A DNA stretch of 8,111 nt from Erysipelotrichaceae bacterium (GCA_021202205.1 JAJQDJ010000046.1:1-8111); one strand, 5' to 3'; positions 1 to 6,470 are shown, counted from the stretch's first letter. Made by a program: numbers and translations. Notes: generated by a model not told the origin, from the sequence alone.

Positions 1-300
1 TGCGCTATTTTCACTAATTAATTATTGAAATTGAAGTGCGAAACTTGAGTTATATATTAAATTGTCCATTTTTTCAACAAAGTGAACAGGTTTTCTTGTC
101 CAATTGTTTGTCCAAAATTAAAACAACCAGTCTTCTAGACCAGTTATTTCATTTTCTCTTGAAGTATGAAAAGGGCTAAAATTATGCATATGGAAAGCCC
201 CTTTCATCTATATAATGTGATGAATATAAAAAATATTGCATGATTTTTTAAAAAATTTTTTAATAATAACGAAATTCCCAAATCTATATTTTTCTTGTTT
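1..300. other. AT-rich intergenic stretch, no gene recognised
   Basis: I find no reading frame with a ribosome-binding site and no recognisable product on either strand. The only structures are a possible hairpin at 168-205 (listed separately) and a run of alternating T and A tracts at about 242-262, just upstream of the toxin promoter. Such tracts often bend DNA or act as UP elements, but this is inference. The first 60 bases could be the tail of something outside the window. Confidence 0.5.
168..205 (-). terminator. possible intrinsic terminator hairpin
   Basis: On the minus strand the arms GAAAGGGGCT and AGCCCTTTTC can form a 10-bp stem with one G-U pair and an 18-nt loop. Read on the plus strand the same position gives an A-C mismatch, so the minus orientation fits better. 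The only U-run lies inside the stem, so termination activity is uncertain. It could catch minus-strand transcripts that escape the 542-587 terminator. Confidence 0.25.
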
Positions 301-308
301 TATACATA

Positions 309-317
309 TGATATAAT
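309..317 (+). promoter_or_regulatory. extended -10 promoter of the holin-like toxin transcript
   Basis: TGATATAAT is a perfect extended -10 box (TG at 309-310, TATAAT at 312-317). No good -35 is visible at the expected distance, only T-rich sequence around 289-294, so recognition would rest on the extended -10. The predicted start near 324-325 makes the RNA begin with about GGAATAACT, a block that reappears near the start of the opposing antisense RNA. Confidence 0.6.
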
Positions 318-324
318 GTATATA

Positions 325-391
325 GGAATAACTTTTATTGGATGGTGGTTGCCCTAGGACGTAAAACAGTCCAAAGGTGCGTTAACCTTTG
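325..391 (+). promoter_or_regulatory. structured 5' leader of the toxin transcript
   Basis: The leader between the promoter and the toxin start is about 108 nt and can fold into two consecutive small hairpins. One is GGAC/GTCC (357-360 with 369-372). The other is CAAAGGT/ACCTTTG (372-378 with 385-391), a 7-bp stem with a 6-nt loop. The two share base 372, so they would stack or alternate. The palindrome CCTAGG (353-358) precedes them and could form a kissing contact with the same palindrome in the antisense RNA. Structured leaders that delay translation are typical of type I toxin mRNAs; the role here is inferred. Confidence 0.4.
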
Positions 392-432
392 TTTATATAT
401 ATTCGTATATTTTAAAGAAAGGGGTGATCATA

Positions 433-540
433 ATGAGTACATATGAAATAATTATGTAAGTTATTGCTATACTAACCCTAGTATTAGCAATAATGAAAAT
501 CATTATTGATCTACTTCTTGAGATTATCAAGAAAAAATAA
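433..540 (+). pseudogene. broken holin-like type I toxin, premature stop
   Basis: The frame starts with ATG at 433, a few bases after a strong ribosome-binding site (AAAGGGGTGAT, ending at 428). It reads MSTYEIIM, a TAA stop at 457-459, and then continues in frame as VIAILTLVLAIMKII and a Lys-rich end to TAA at 538-540. Without the stop it would be a 35-residue peptide with one membrane helix and a basic tail. This matches the 'putative holin-like toxin' family of small type I toxins that depolarise or damage the membrane. A single base change (TTA or similar to TAA) explains the loss. Leader, ribosome-binding site, terminator and antisense promoter all look intact, so the toxin seems recently killed or tolerated only in this form. 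Readthrough or a sequencing error cannot be excluded. Confidence 0.7.
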
Positions 541-541
541 C

Positions 542-587
542 GAAAAACAACCATCAAGTACTTAGCAGGTCTGATTGGTTGTTTTTC
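542..587. terminator. bidirectional terminator shared by toxin RNA, antisense RNA and probably the operon
   Basis: GAAAAACAACCA (542-553) and TGGTTGTTTTTC (576-587) form a perfect 12-bp stem with a 22-nt loop and a T-tract on each strand. It starts two bases after the toxin frame ends. Read from the other side, it is the first strong terminator downstream of the minus-strand operon that ends at 689. Convergent RNAs ending here have complementary 3' ends, the usual pairing region of type I modules such as txpA/ratA. Confidence 0.85.
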
Positions 588-640
588 AACTTAAAACAAA
601 TCTCCTAGGGTAAAACCACTATTAGTTATTCCCTTTTTTC
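542..640 (-). ncRNA. putative antisense antitoxin RNA of the holin-like module
   Basis: A minus-strand promoter at 647-674 predicts a start near 640, and the terminator at 542-587 predicts an RNA of roughly 100 nt. It has no convincing reading frame. Its 3' half is complementary to the toxin mRNA 3' end through the shared terminator. Its 5' part (632-603) instead repeats, in the same sense, the GGAATAACT and CCCTAGGA blocks of the toxin leader. That is unusual for an antisense partner. With the toxin frame broken, the RNA may now have no target. Confidence 0.55.
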
Positions 641-646
641 ATACTT

Positions 647-674
647 ATTATAACATATAAATGTGTTTTTTCAA
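647..674 (-). promoter_or_regulatory. promoter of the antisense antitoxin RNA
   Basis: On the minus strand, TTGAAA (674-669), a 16-bp spacer and TATAAT (652-647) preceded by TG one base upstream form a near-consensus sigma-A promoter with extended -10. The -35 begins only about 15 bases after the stop codon of the LCP gene, so transcription leaving the operon passes straight over it. The layout closely resembles the promoter at 6658-6686 (TTGAAA, 17 bp, extended TATAAT). Confidence 0.75.
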
Positions 675-688
675 TATAATAATGAATT

Positions 689-2098
689 TCATTCATATAA
701 AGCCATAATTTTTTCTTTTGCTGTAGCAACTGTGTTGTCATCTGGTATCATCATATAGAGATTAGAACCATAGATTGGTGAATTTAAAGTATCCCCTGTT
801 CCATCAACACTGATTGTTTCAATACTCCATGAAGCCATATCATCAAGTTGCATACGAATAAGACTCAACATTTCATCTTCACTCAAGCTTGTTTGGAAAG
901 ATGATTCTAAAGAATCTAGTAAATCAGCATAATTTCTTAATACAGAAACTGAAGTAATCTTATTGATGATACCTGTTAAGACTCGCATTTGATTTTTACC
1001 ACGTTCTCTATCACCTGAAGCAAAAGCATATCTTTCTCTTGAAAAAGCCAAAGATTCTTCACCATCAAGATGAATCGTTCCTTCTGCAAAATCACCAAAG
1101 GCTGTTGGATTATCAACTTCAATGCCACCAATAGCATCAACAATATCAACCAAACTTGTAAAATTCACACGTACATAATAGTCGATATCAATATCAAAGT
1201 AATTCTCAACATTGGTGACTGTTTCACTAACACTATATAAACCTGAATGGGTTAGTTTATCACGACTGCCATCTAAAACATTAAAAGGAATGTAATAGTC
1301 TCGAGGTATGCTTGTCATGAGAATTTGTTTGGTTGTTGGGTTGATTGTGACAATCATATTGACATCTGATCTTGATTTGGTACTAATTGTACCATATGTA
1401 TCAATACCGCTTATATAGATACTAAATGTATCTTGTGTAACATCTTTATCTGTTTTACTATTTTCGACTTCAACCGTAAATGTTTTGGAATAGATGACTC
1501 TGGTATCATCAGTGAATGTTTCATAGGAATCTTCAATGATGGAGCGATAAGCTTCATTGATGATGATACAATCAACATCTTCGTCATAGAGAGCATCAAC
1601 AATATAATCAATACCAGCATAGTATTTAAGATCAATTGTTTCATCGTTGAGTTCTTCAATTTCATCAACTGTTTGATAAACATAATCATCACTGTTTTTT
1701 AAAGCTGAATAGACATGACCTTTAAGATCTTCAATATACTGATAACTACTACCTGTTTTGACTATAACAGAGACAATGTCTGTATCTTCACCGGCTTGTA
1801 AAGATGAGAATAGGTCTACAGTGCGTGTGTAAGCGATGTTGATTAGTAATAGGATGATTGATATCACGATGATGAAAGCTTTACCAGTGAGCCTTATTTT
1901 GTTGCTTTGAGCCTTATATTGACTGAGTCCTAATAATACAGCAATTGTCAATAACACTATCACAACGACTATTAGCATCTTTGTTGGTAGTACTTGATAT
2001 TTTATCATTTCATAGAAAAACCAAACAATAGCAATCGTTAATAATAACATAAAATAGATTCTTTTGTCTTTCAATAATTTTTTTAATGTTTCACCCAT
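689..2098 (-). CDS. LCP (LytR-CpsA-Psr) family glycopolymer transferase, CpsA type
   Basis: This 469-residue membrane protein is likely the enzyme that moves finished polysaccharide from undecaprenyl-diphosphate onto peptidoglycan at the outer membrane face. Three N-terminal helices are visible (about 14-30, 37-57 and 73-89), then an extracellular accessory domain (about 100-215) and the LCP catalytic domain (about 225-385). This is the layout of streptococcal CpsA. Family hallmarks are present: RSD at 243-245, IPRD at 264-267, KLTHSG at 281-286, RERY at 354-357 and the Arg-rich GDRERGKNQ at 362-370. Together these form the pyrophosphate and lipid pocket. The start follows a GGGAG site 9 nt upstream, and the gene lies 15 bases after the upstream kinase. 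It is the last gene of the operon. Streptococcal cps loci put cpsA first, so the order differs. The exact polymer is unknown. Confidence 0.9.
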   Translation of the reverse strand: MGETLKKLLKDKRIYFMLLLTIAIVWFFYEMIKYQVLPTKMLIVVVIVLLTIAVLLGLSQYKAQSNKIRLTGKAFIIVISIILLLINIAYTRTVDLFSSLQAGEDTDIVSVIVKTGSSYQYIEDLKGHVYSALKNSDDYVYQTVDEIEELNDETIDLKYYAGIDYIVDALYDEDVDCIIINEAYRSIIEDSYETFTDDTRVIYSKTFTVEVENSKTDKDVTQDTFSIYISGIDTYGTISTKSRSDVNMIVTINPTTKQILMTSIPRDYYIPFNVLDGSRDKLTHSGLYSVSETVTNVENYFDIDIDYYVRVNFTSLVDIVDAIGGIEVDNPTAFGDFAEGTIHLDGEESLAFSRERYAFASGDRERGKNQMRVLTGIINKITSVSVLRNYADLLDSLESSFQTSLSEDEMLSLIRMQLDDMASWSIETISVDGTGDTLNSPIYGSNLYMMIPDDNTVATAKEKIMALYE

Positions 2099-2113
2099 AG
2101 TCGATTCTCCCTT

Positions 2114-3520
2114 TTATTTTTTATGGCCATAACCATAACCATATCCATACCCATAACCATAGCCATAATGCGAAGCATTATCTAAAGTAAATGGTGATGG
2201 TTTGTATTGGTTCAATACTGTTCCAAATATATGAGGAATATGATCATTCAATTCTTCTAAGGCATCCAATATATCATACATAGAAGCATAATCTTGTTTA
2301 ATTACAACAATAGAGCTATCACAATATTGAGATACTACTAAAGCATCTTCTAACATATAGAGTGGTGGTGTATCTAAAATAATGAATTCATATTTTTGTT
2401 TCAATGTTTTCATAAATTGACCAAATTCATCTCTTAACATGATATCTGAAGCATCATTATAAGAATTGACTTGATAGATAATATCTAATGATTCATTATA
2501 ATGATTGATGATTTCCTCTAAATATAGTTCTCCCTTAAGATAATCGGTTATATTACCATTTATATCAGCTAAAGATATCATACCTAAAATTGATGGATTT
2601 CTCAAATCCAAATCTACCAATACCACTTTATGATTCTTTTTTGCTAAAGCTAATGCAATATTCGTTGATACCATGGATTTACCTTCATTCGGTAAAGTAC
2701 TGGTAACCATAATAGTTTGTAGTTTTTGTTGGGTTGCTTCTTGTTCAATAGATATACGCATATCATGAAATGCTTGTCTAAATTGATATTGAATACGTGG
2801 ATTGATAATCAGTAATGATGTTTTTTTCTTATAGATCTTATTTGTTGAAATATATGGTATTGAAGCCATATTGGTTAAATGAAGGCTATTTTTAATATCA
2901 TCACCACTACATACGGTATTCTTCAATATTGCAAACAGAAACGTCAATACAAACGATATACCCAAACCTATAATCAAGCCCTTGATACCACTTGTAATAT
3001 AATCAGGATAGGCATCGGCACTTGTTGCAAGGGTTGGTGTGTCAATCACTGTCATGATAACATCGCTCATAACCATATCGGTTACTGAGCCATAATTATT
3101 CAATACACTATTAGCCACGTCATAAGCATCTTGAGCAGATGAAGATGTCACTGTCATCTCTATCAAATTGGTATCAGTTACTTGATTTAAAGTAATTGTA
3201 GCATTAACACTGTCAACATTCAAATCAGTTTTAATAACTTCTTGCATTTGTGATCCTGTTAATAAAGAACTAAATGTTGATAAGAGTTCACTATCTTCAC
3301 TTACAGCATAGATATTGCTTTGATCGCCACTATAAGCCACAAAGACTGCTTGAGATGAATAGGTTGTATCAAAGAAGAAGATTGCTCTGACTTCATAGAA
3401 TGCTATGCATGCTATGATAATCAATAATATATATATTCTTAATCTTTTAAAAGATCGATAGAAACGATCAAAATATTTAGTGAGATCAATTTTATTTTCT
3501 TCATTATTCACTATGATCAT
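2114..3520 (-). CDS. Wzz-BY-kinase fusion (capsule chain-length regulator / tyrosine autokinase), second copy
   Basis: A polysaccharide co-polymerase and tyrosine autokinase in one 468-residue chain. The N-terminal Wzz-like part has helices at about 29-44 and 177-199 with a short extracellular loop. The cytoplasmic kinase has Walker A around 274-282 (PNEGKS, K281), Walker A' VDLDLR at 302-307, Walker B IILDTP at 380-385, and a tail with seven tyrosines in (YG) repeats (452-464). In many Firmicutes adaptor and kinase are separate proteins (CapA/CapB); here they are fused, as in proteobacterial Wzc. The family oligomerisation motif ExxRxxR reads Q249-xx-H252-xx-R255, so two of its three key residues are replaced. 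Start: the ATG at 3520 overlaps the previous stop (ATGA), but GGGAG directly abuts it. A GTG at 3511 sits 9 nt from that site and may be the true start. CpsB-like phosphatase encoded upstream should dephosphorylate the tail. Confidence 0.88.
   Translation of the reverse strand: MIIVNNEENKIDLTKYFDRFYRSFKRLRIYILLIIIACIAFYEVRAIFFFDTTYSSQAVFVAYSGDQSNIYAVSEDSELLSTFSSLLTGSQMQEVIKTDLNVDSVNATITLNQVTDTNLIEMTVTSSSAQDAYDVANSVLNNYGSVTDMVMSDVIMTVIDTPTLATSADAYPDYITSGIKGLIIGLGISFVLTFLFAILKNTVCSGDDIKNSLHLTNMASIPYISTNKIYKKKTSLLIINPRIQYQFRQAFHDMRISIEQEATQQKLQTIMVTSTLPNEGKSMVSTNIALALAKKNHKVVLVDLDLRNPSILGMISLADINGNITDYLKGELYLEEIINHYNESLDIIYQVNSYNDASDIMLRDEFGQFMKTLKQKYEFIILDTPPLYMLEDALVVSQYCDSSIVVIKQDYASMYDILDALEELNDHIPHIFGTVLNQYKPSPFTLDNASHYGYGYGYGYGYGYGHKK
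2125..2166 (-). repeat. hexanucleotide repeat encoding the Tyr-Gly tail of the second kinase
   Basis: Seven consecutive 6-bp units of the form NNCCAT (plus strand) encode seven Tyr-Gly pairs at the C-terminus of the second kinase. Tyr is always TAT, but Gly uses GGT, GGC, GGA and GGG, so the units differ at the wobble position. Unit gain or loss would keep the frame and change the number of phosphorylatable tyrosines by one per event. The wobble variety should reduce slippage compared with a perfect repeat. Confidence 0.8.
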
Positions 3521-4905
3521 CTCCCTTCATTTCTACGATATCTGTTATAACCATAACGATATCCATAAGTTTTTGATGATTTTGTAAAATCATAAATATT
3601 ACTGTTATAGATACAACCAATAAGATTATCCTTAACATGAGTCAAGCGACCAATAATATTATTGATCATCTTTGCAGATGCTTCATTTTGTTTGACAACC
3701 AATAAGATAGCATCAACACATGGAGAGATAAGTAATGGCTCATTCAAATCTAATGATGGTGATGTATCTATAATAATATAATCAAATTCTTTTTTAGCTT
3801 CTATCAGCAATTCATTAAAACGTCCATTCGATAAAAGATCCTCTGACGTTTTAAGATTAGGTTTGGCTGTCATAACAAACAATTCATGTTTTTGAATATA
3901 GACAATCTGATTGACCCAATCTTCACCTTCTAAATAGTTATTAAGACTACGTTTTGTTTTAACAGCAAATATCTTATGTATAGAAGGTTTACGTATATCA
4001 GCATCAATGAGTAAAACTTTTTTACCACTATTAGCAATCGATAAGGCAAGATTGGCTGCAATAGAAGATTTACCTTCGTTTTCTAATGTACTTGTCAGCA
4101 TAATTGTTTGATATTGATGTTTTTGAGCTGATGCTAAGACTTTACTACGGAGTTTTTTTATAGCTTCTTTGTATTGGAAACTGGTTTTAATGGATGTGAT
4201 AAGGATCGCATTTTTATTGCGTTTCCAGAATTTCTTTGTACGTTTTTTGGGTTCTTTTGGTATTTTCGCAAATAGTCTACAATCTAAAAGCTGTTCCACA
4301 TCTTGTGGTGTTTTAATATTAGATGTGAAATAAGCCAAAAGTGCTAATAATGCAATCATAGCCATACCAGCTATAATGCTGCCCTTGAGAAAGTTTTCAA
4401 CGTGGTTGTTTAAGACTGTTGGTGTTTCATTTAAAGATGTTTTTTCTAATGTATAGATTTCATAAGGAAATTGATATTGGTCAGTGTTATCGTTGTACCA
4501 TTCGATAAGTTTTGTTAGGGAACTATATGATATTTGTTTAGAAGATGAATAGACTTGAATAGTAATAATATTGGTATCATTGCTGCTATAAACAGAACAT
4601 GTCATATCTAAGCTATCAACGTCTAATTCTTCTTTGATATAGTTTTGTGCTACCTGACCATTTAAAATATAGTTGAGTGTCGTAATATAGGAACGAGCTT
4701 CTTCTAATTGTGAATAGGTATTGTTATCGAGATTTAAAACAGCTTGCATTGTTGATACATATTGTGGTGTATAAGTAATGGTACTGATCACATCTAGACT
4801 GATACCTGATATAAGCATCAAAAGGATAATTGTACGCCATCTTCTGAGTATAGAAGATAGAATACATGTTATTTTAATGATAGTATTTGGATTTTGATTG
4901 TTCAT
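3517..4905 (-). CDS. Wzz-BY-kinase fusion (capsule chain-length regulator / tyrosine autokinase), first copy
   Basis: This 462-residue paralogue of the following gene has the same architecture: cytoplasmic N-terminus, helices at about 24-44 and 174-194 around a Wzz-like extracellular region, then a BY-kinase. Walker A is ENEGKSS around 275-281 (K279), Walker A' is IDADIR at 300-305, and Walker B is IIIDTSP at 377-383. The tail has five tyrosines (447, 449, 451, 453, 456) spaced by Gly, Arg and Asn, more basic than the pure Tyr-Gly tail of the other copy. The ring-forming motif ExxRxxR appears as E247-xx-K250-xx-R253, closer to canonical. Its ribosome-binding site, GAGGAG, is made by the last two Glu codons of the gene before it, with a 4-base gap after that stop, suggesting translational coupling. 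The product should control polymer length and export by cycling between phosphorylated and unphosphorylated states. Confidence 0.9.
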   Translation of the reverse strand: MNNQNPNTIIKITCILSSILRRWRTIILLMLISGISLDVISTITYTPQYVSTMQAVLNLDNNTYSQLEEARSYITTLNYILNGQVAQNYIKEELDVDSLDMTCSVYSSNDTNIITIQVYSSSKQISYSSLTKLIEWYNDNTDQYQFPYEIYTLEKTSLNETPTVLNNHVENFLKGSIIAGMAMIALLALLAYFTSNIKTPQDVEQLLDCRLFAKIPKEPKKRTKKFWKRNKNAILITSIKTSFQYKEAIKKLRSKVLASAQKHQYQTIMLTSTLENEGKSSIAANLALSIANSGKKVLLIDADIRKPSIHKIFAVKTKRSLNNYLEGEDWVNQIVYIQKHELFVMTAKPNLKTSEDLLSNGRFNELLIEAKKEFDYIIIDTSPSLDLNEPLLISPCVDAILLVVKQNEASAKMINNIIGRLTHVKDNLIGCIYNSNIYDFTKSSKTYGYRYGYNRYRRNEGR

Positions 4906-4909
4906 AGTT

Positions 4910-5227
4910 TTACTCCTCTACAATAACTGTTAACTTTGTGATACCATAACTTGTTGAACGATCAATACGATAAATGAATTCATAGGTACCTGGTGTATAG
5001 GCTCGATAGTTATCAGATATTTCGATATCATATTCACTAGCTTCATGTTCAATATCATCTTCTATCACACAGTCTATATAAGATGAAGGATAAATCGTTT
5101 GACCAACATCCACTGTAATAAGATATTCCTCTAATTCAATATCAATAGTCGCATAATAATTAATACTGGTAATCCTATATGTTTCTGTAGTTGTCATACC
5201 ACAGCTATCTGTGACTGAATAAGTCAC
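4910..5227 (-). CDS. C-terminal half of a frameshifted Ig-like (DUF5011-type) surface protein
   Basis: The 105-residue frame starts at a GTG that overlaps the stop of the upstream half (GTGA). It has no ribosome-binding site, signal peptide or membrane anchor. It opens with TYSVTDSCG, the typical end of a DUF5011/HYR-like repeat whose beginning lies in the other frame, and then holds a further beta-rich Ig-like domain (about 28-105). Removing one copy of the 8-bp repeat at 5221-5236 joins the two halves into one 272-residue protein. It is therefore best read as a separated segment, possibly made at low level through termination-reinitiation. The final Glu-Glu codons serve as ribosome-binding site for the first kinase, so loss of translation here could lower kinase expression. 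Confidence 0.75.
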   Translation of the reverse strand: MTYSVTDSCGMTTTETYRITSINYYATIDIELEEYLITVDVGQTIYPSSYIDCVIEDDIEHEASEYDIEISDNYRAYTPGTYEFIYRIDRSTSYGITKLTVIVEE

Positions 5228-5236
5228 AAAGTCACA
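5221..5236. repeat. 8-bp tandem duplication causing the frameshift
   Basis: AAGTCACA occurs twice in direct succession (5221-5228, 5229-5236). On the coding (minus) strand, one copy gives the continuous reading ESVTYSVTDSCG. Two copies add 8 bases, shift the frame and create a TGA at 5226-5224. The duplication sits exactly at the junction of the two halves, so it is the direct cause of the split. Short tandem duplications of this size can collapse by slipped-strand mispairing, which would restore the full protein. Confidence 0.85.
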
Positions 5237-5736
5237 GATTCAAGATTATAGCTATCATCATAATTAACACTATCAATCGTAATAGATGAAGAAATATCAC
5301 CATCAACAACGCTTGAGGCACTCACATAGTCTTTGTATTCTTCAGTTGAAGTTACATAATAAATACATAAAGCCTTTTCAATATTGAAAACAGGTGCTTC
5401 ATAATCGGTATATTTGATTTTCCTAGTAGTTCTAGCAACATTATCATCACTGTCAAAGACAGTATATGTCACTGTCCTTTCCTGATTTTCATCAAATGTT
5501 GAAATACTTTCAATATATACCCGATCAGTCAAACTACCATCCTCATCATCAGTTGCACTTACACCTTCAAGCATATCTTCTTCATCATCTTCAACACTTA
5601 ATTCTAATACGCTAGTTGGTGCACTAATAGTTGGTGCTGTTCCACTTACTTGTGAAAGATCCCATAAAAATATAAATGCACCATAACCAACAACCAAACA
5701 AATAACTAATAAGAAAAATCCTATATTCTTTTTCAT
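5224..5736 (-). CDS. N-terminal half of a frameshifted membrane-anchored Ig-like (DUF5011-type) protein
   Basis: The 170-residue frame has a short basic N-terminus and one hydrophobic helix (about 5-26, either signal or uncleaved anchor), so the rest should face outward. After a short linker there is one complete Ig-like repeat with the family signature DDEDGSL at 63-69, ending near RKIKYTD (106-112). The first part of a second repeat follows (VVDGDISSS around 142-150). It stops at TGA (5226-5224) because of the 8-bp duplication, and the remainder continues in another frame at 4910-5227. The start ATG overlaps the phosphatase stop (ATGA). Such repeats mediate protein or carbohydrate contacts. 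A role as scaffold for polymer export or for the Wzz loops is inferred from its place between phosphatase and kinases. No known capsule-operon gene is an obvious equivalent. Confidence 0.75.
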   Translation of the reverse strand: MKKNIGFFLLVICLVVGYGAFIFLWDLSQVSGTAPTISAPTSVLELSVEDDEEDMLEGVSATDDEDGSLTDRVYIESISTFDENQERTVTYTVFDSDDNVARTTRKIKYTDYEAPVFNIEKALCIYYVTSTEEYKDYVSASSVVDGDISSSITIDSVNYDDSYNLESVTL

Positions 5737-6470
5737 TGGTTCCCCTTCTTTCTGATATCACTATTGCTTAACATTCTTTCAGGATTGATTTCAAATATCC
5801 TATTGGCATAATCTTCACCATAATAATCACATACATATAAATAATCATCATACATCAATGAATTGCGACTTGTCGTATTATGAGCATCACTACCCATAAA
5901 ACTAATATAATGATGATCCAACATATCCAAGACACATTTTCCAGCATTTCTACCATATTGATTAAAAATACTTCCTTTATTCATTTGTAGCAAGCTACCA
6001 TGATCAATCATGTGCCTTGCTAATGAATGACTGACTTGAATACTTTCATATCTTTCAGGATGAGCAATAATAGGTATATAACCACTATTGATGACACAAT
6101 CTATTGCATCAATAATAAAATCACCATCTACATCAAAATAGAATTCCATTAATAAATAATCCGTATGATTCATCTTTGTGATTTCATGAATATGATTTTT
6201 ATATGTATTGATAGAATCAAATAAATATTCGCATCCTAAATACATATCTATAGGAATACGTTCATCATCAACAATATATTTTAAATCATGAAACAAACTA
6301 TGTATTTTTTCATATGGATTGATAAATCCATATGAAAAGGCAAAATGTGGTGTTAATACAATTTTATCGGTATTATCACTGTAGGCATCTATAAGCATTT
6401 GTATAGCTTGATCAACAGATTGAGCCCCATCATCAACCATGGGTAATATATGACAATGTATATCTATCAT
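5733..6470 (-). CDS. PHP-family protein-tyrosine phosphatase, CpsB/YwqE-like
   Basis: A cytoplasmic, metal-dependent tyrosine phosphatase that should remove phosphate from the tails of the two kinases encoded downstream. At 245 residues it matches the usual CpsB size. Every metal-site element I remember for the family is visible: H5 and H7 (IDIHCH), D14 (VDDGA), H42 (TPH), E81 (GCE), E109 (LLMEF), H137 (IIAHPERY, with R140 next to the active site) and D195/H197 (GSDAH). The start is secure: AGGAGG lies 5 nt upstream. It is the first gene of the operon, following a candidate promoter at 6505-6513, and overlaps the next gene by 4 bases. Leading the operon with the phosphatase differs from streptococcal loci, where cpsB is second after cpsA. 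Confidence 0.93.
   Translation of the reverse strand: MIDIHCHILPMVDDGAQSVDQAIQMLIDAYSDNTDKIVLTPHFAFSYGFINPYEKIHSLFHDLKYIVDDERIPIDMYLGCEYLFDSINTYKNHIHEITKMNHTDYLLMEFYFDVDGDFIIDAIDCVINSGYIPIIAHPERYESIQVSHSLARHMIDHGSLLQMNKGSIFNQYGRNAGKCVLDMLDHHYISFMGSDAHNTTSRNSLMYDDYLYVCDYYGEDYANRIFEINPERMLSNSDIRKKGNQ

Noticed and set aside
242..262. Replication or plasmid origin in the T/A-rich stretch
   Set aside because: There are no iterons, DnaA boxes or replication genes. The run is short and lies at the place of an upstream promoter element.
352..391. Riboswitch in the leader upstream of 433
   Set aside because: Two small hairpins are present, but I recognise no riboswitch core, and the downstream frame is a TA toxin whose leader is expected to be structured.
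1411..1702. Minus-strand frame of 93 residues (1411-1692) and plus-strand frame of 89 residues (1433-1702) inside the LCP gene
   Set aside because: Low-complexity Ile/Met/Phe-rich translations fully inside a well-supported gene, with no ribosome-binding site or recognisable domain. They are shadow frames.
2125..2166. CRISPR-like short repeat array
   Set aside because: The units are contiguous hexamers without spacers and encode the Tyr-Gly tail in frame.
2879..3088. Plus-strand frame of 69 residues opposite the second kinase
   Set aside because: Antisense to a clear coding region and without ribosome-binding site or family resemblance.
5224..5227. GTGA overlap as evidence for two real, coupled genes
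   Set aside because: The second half begins in the middle of an Ig-like repeat, has no ribosome-binding site, and the halves fuse perfectly when one 8-bp repeat is removed.
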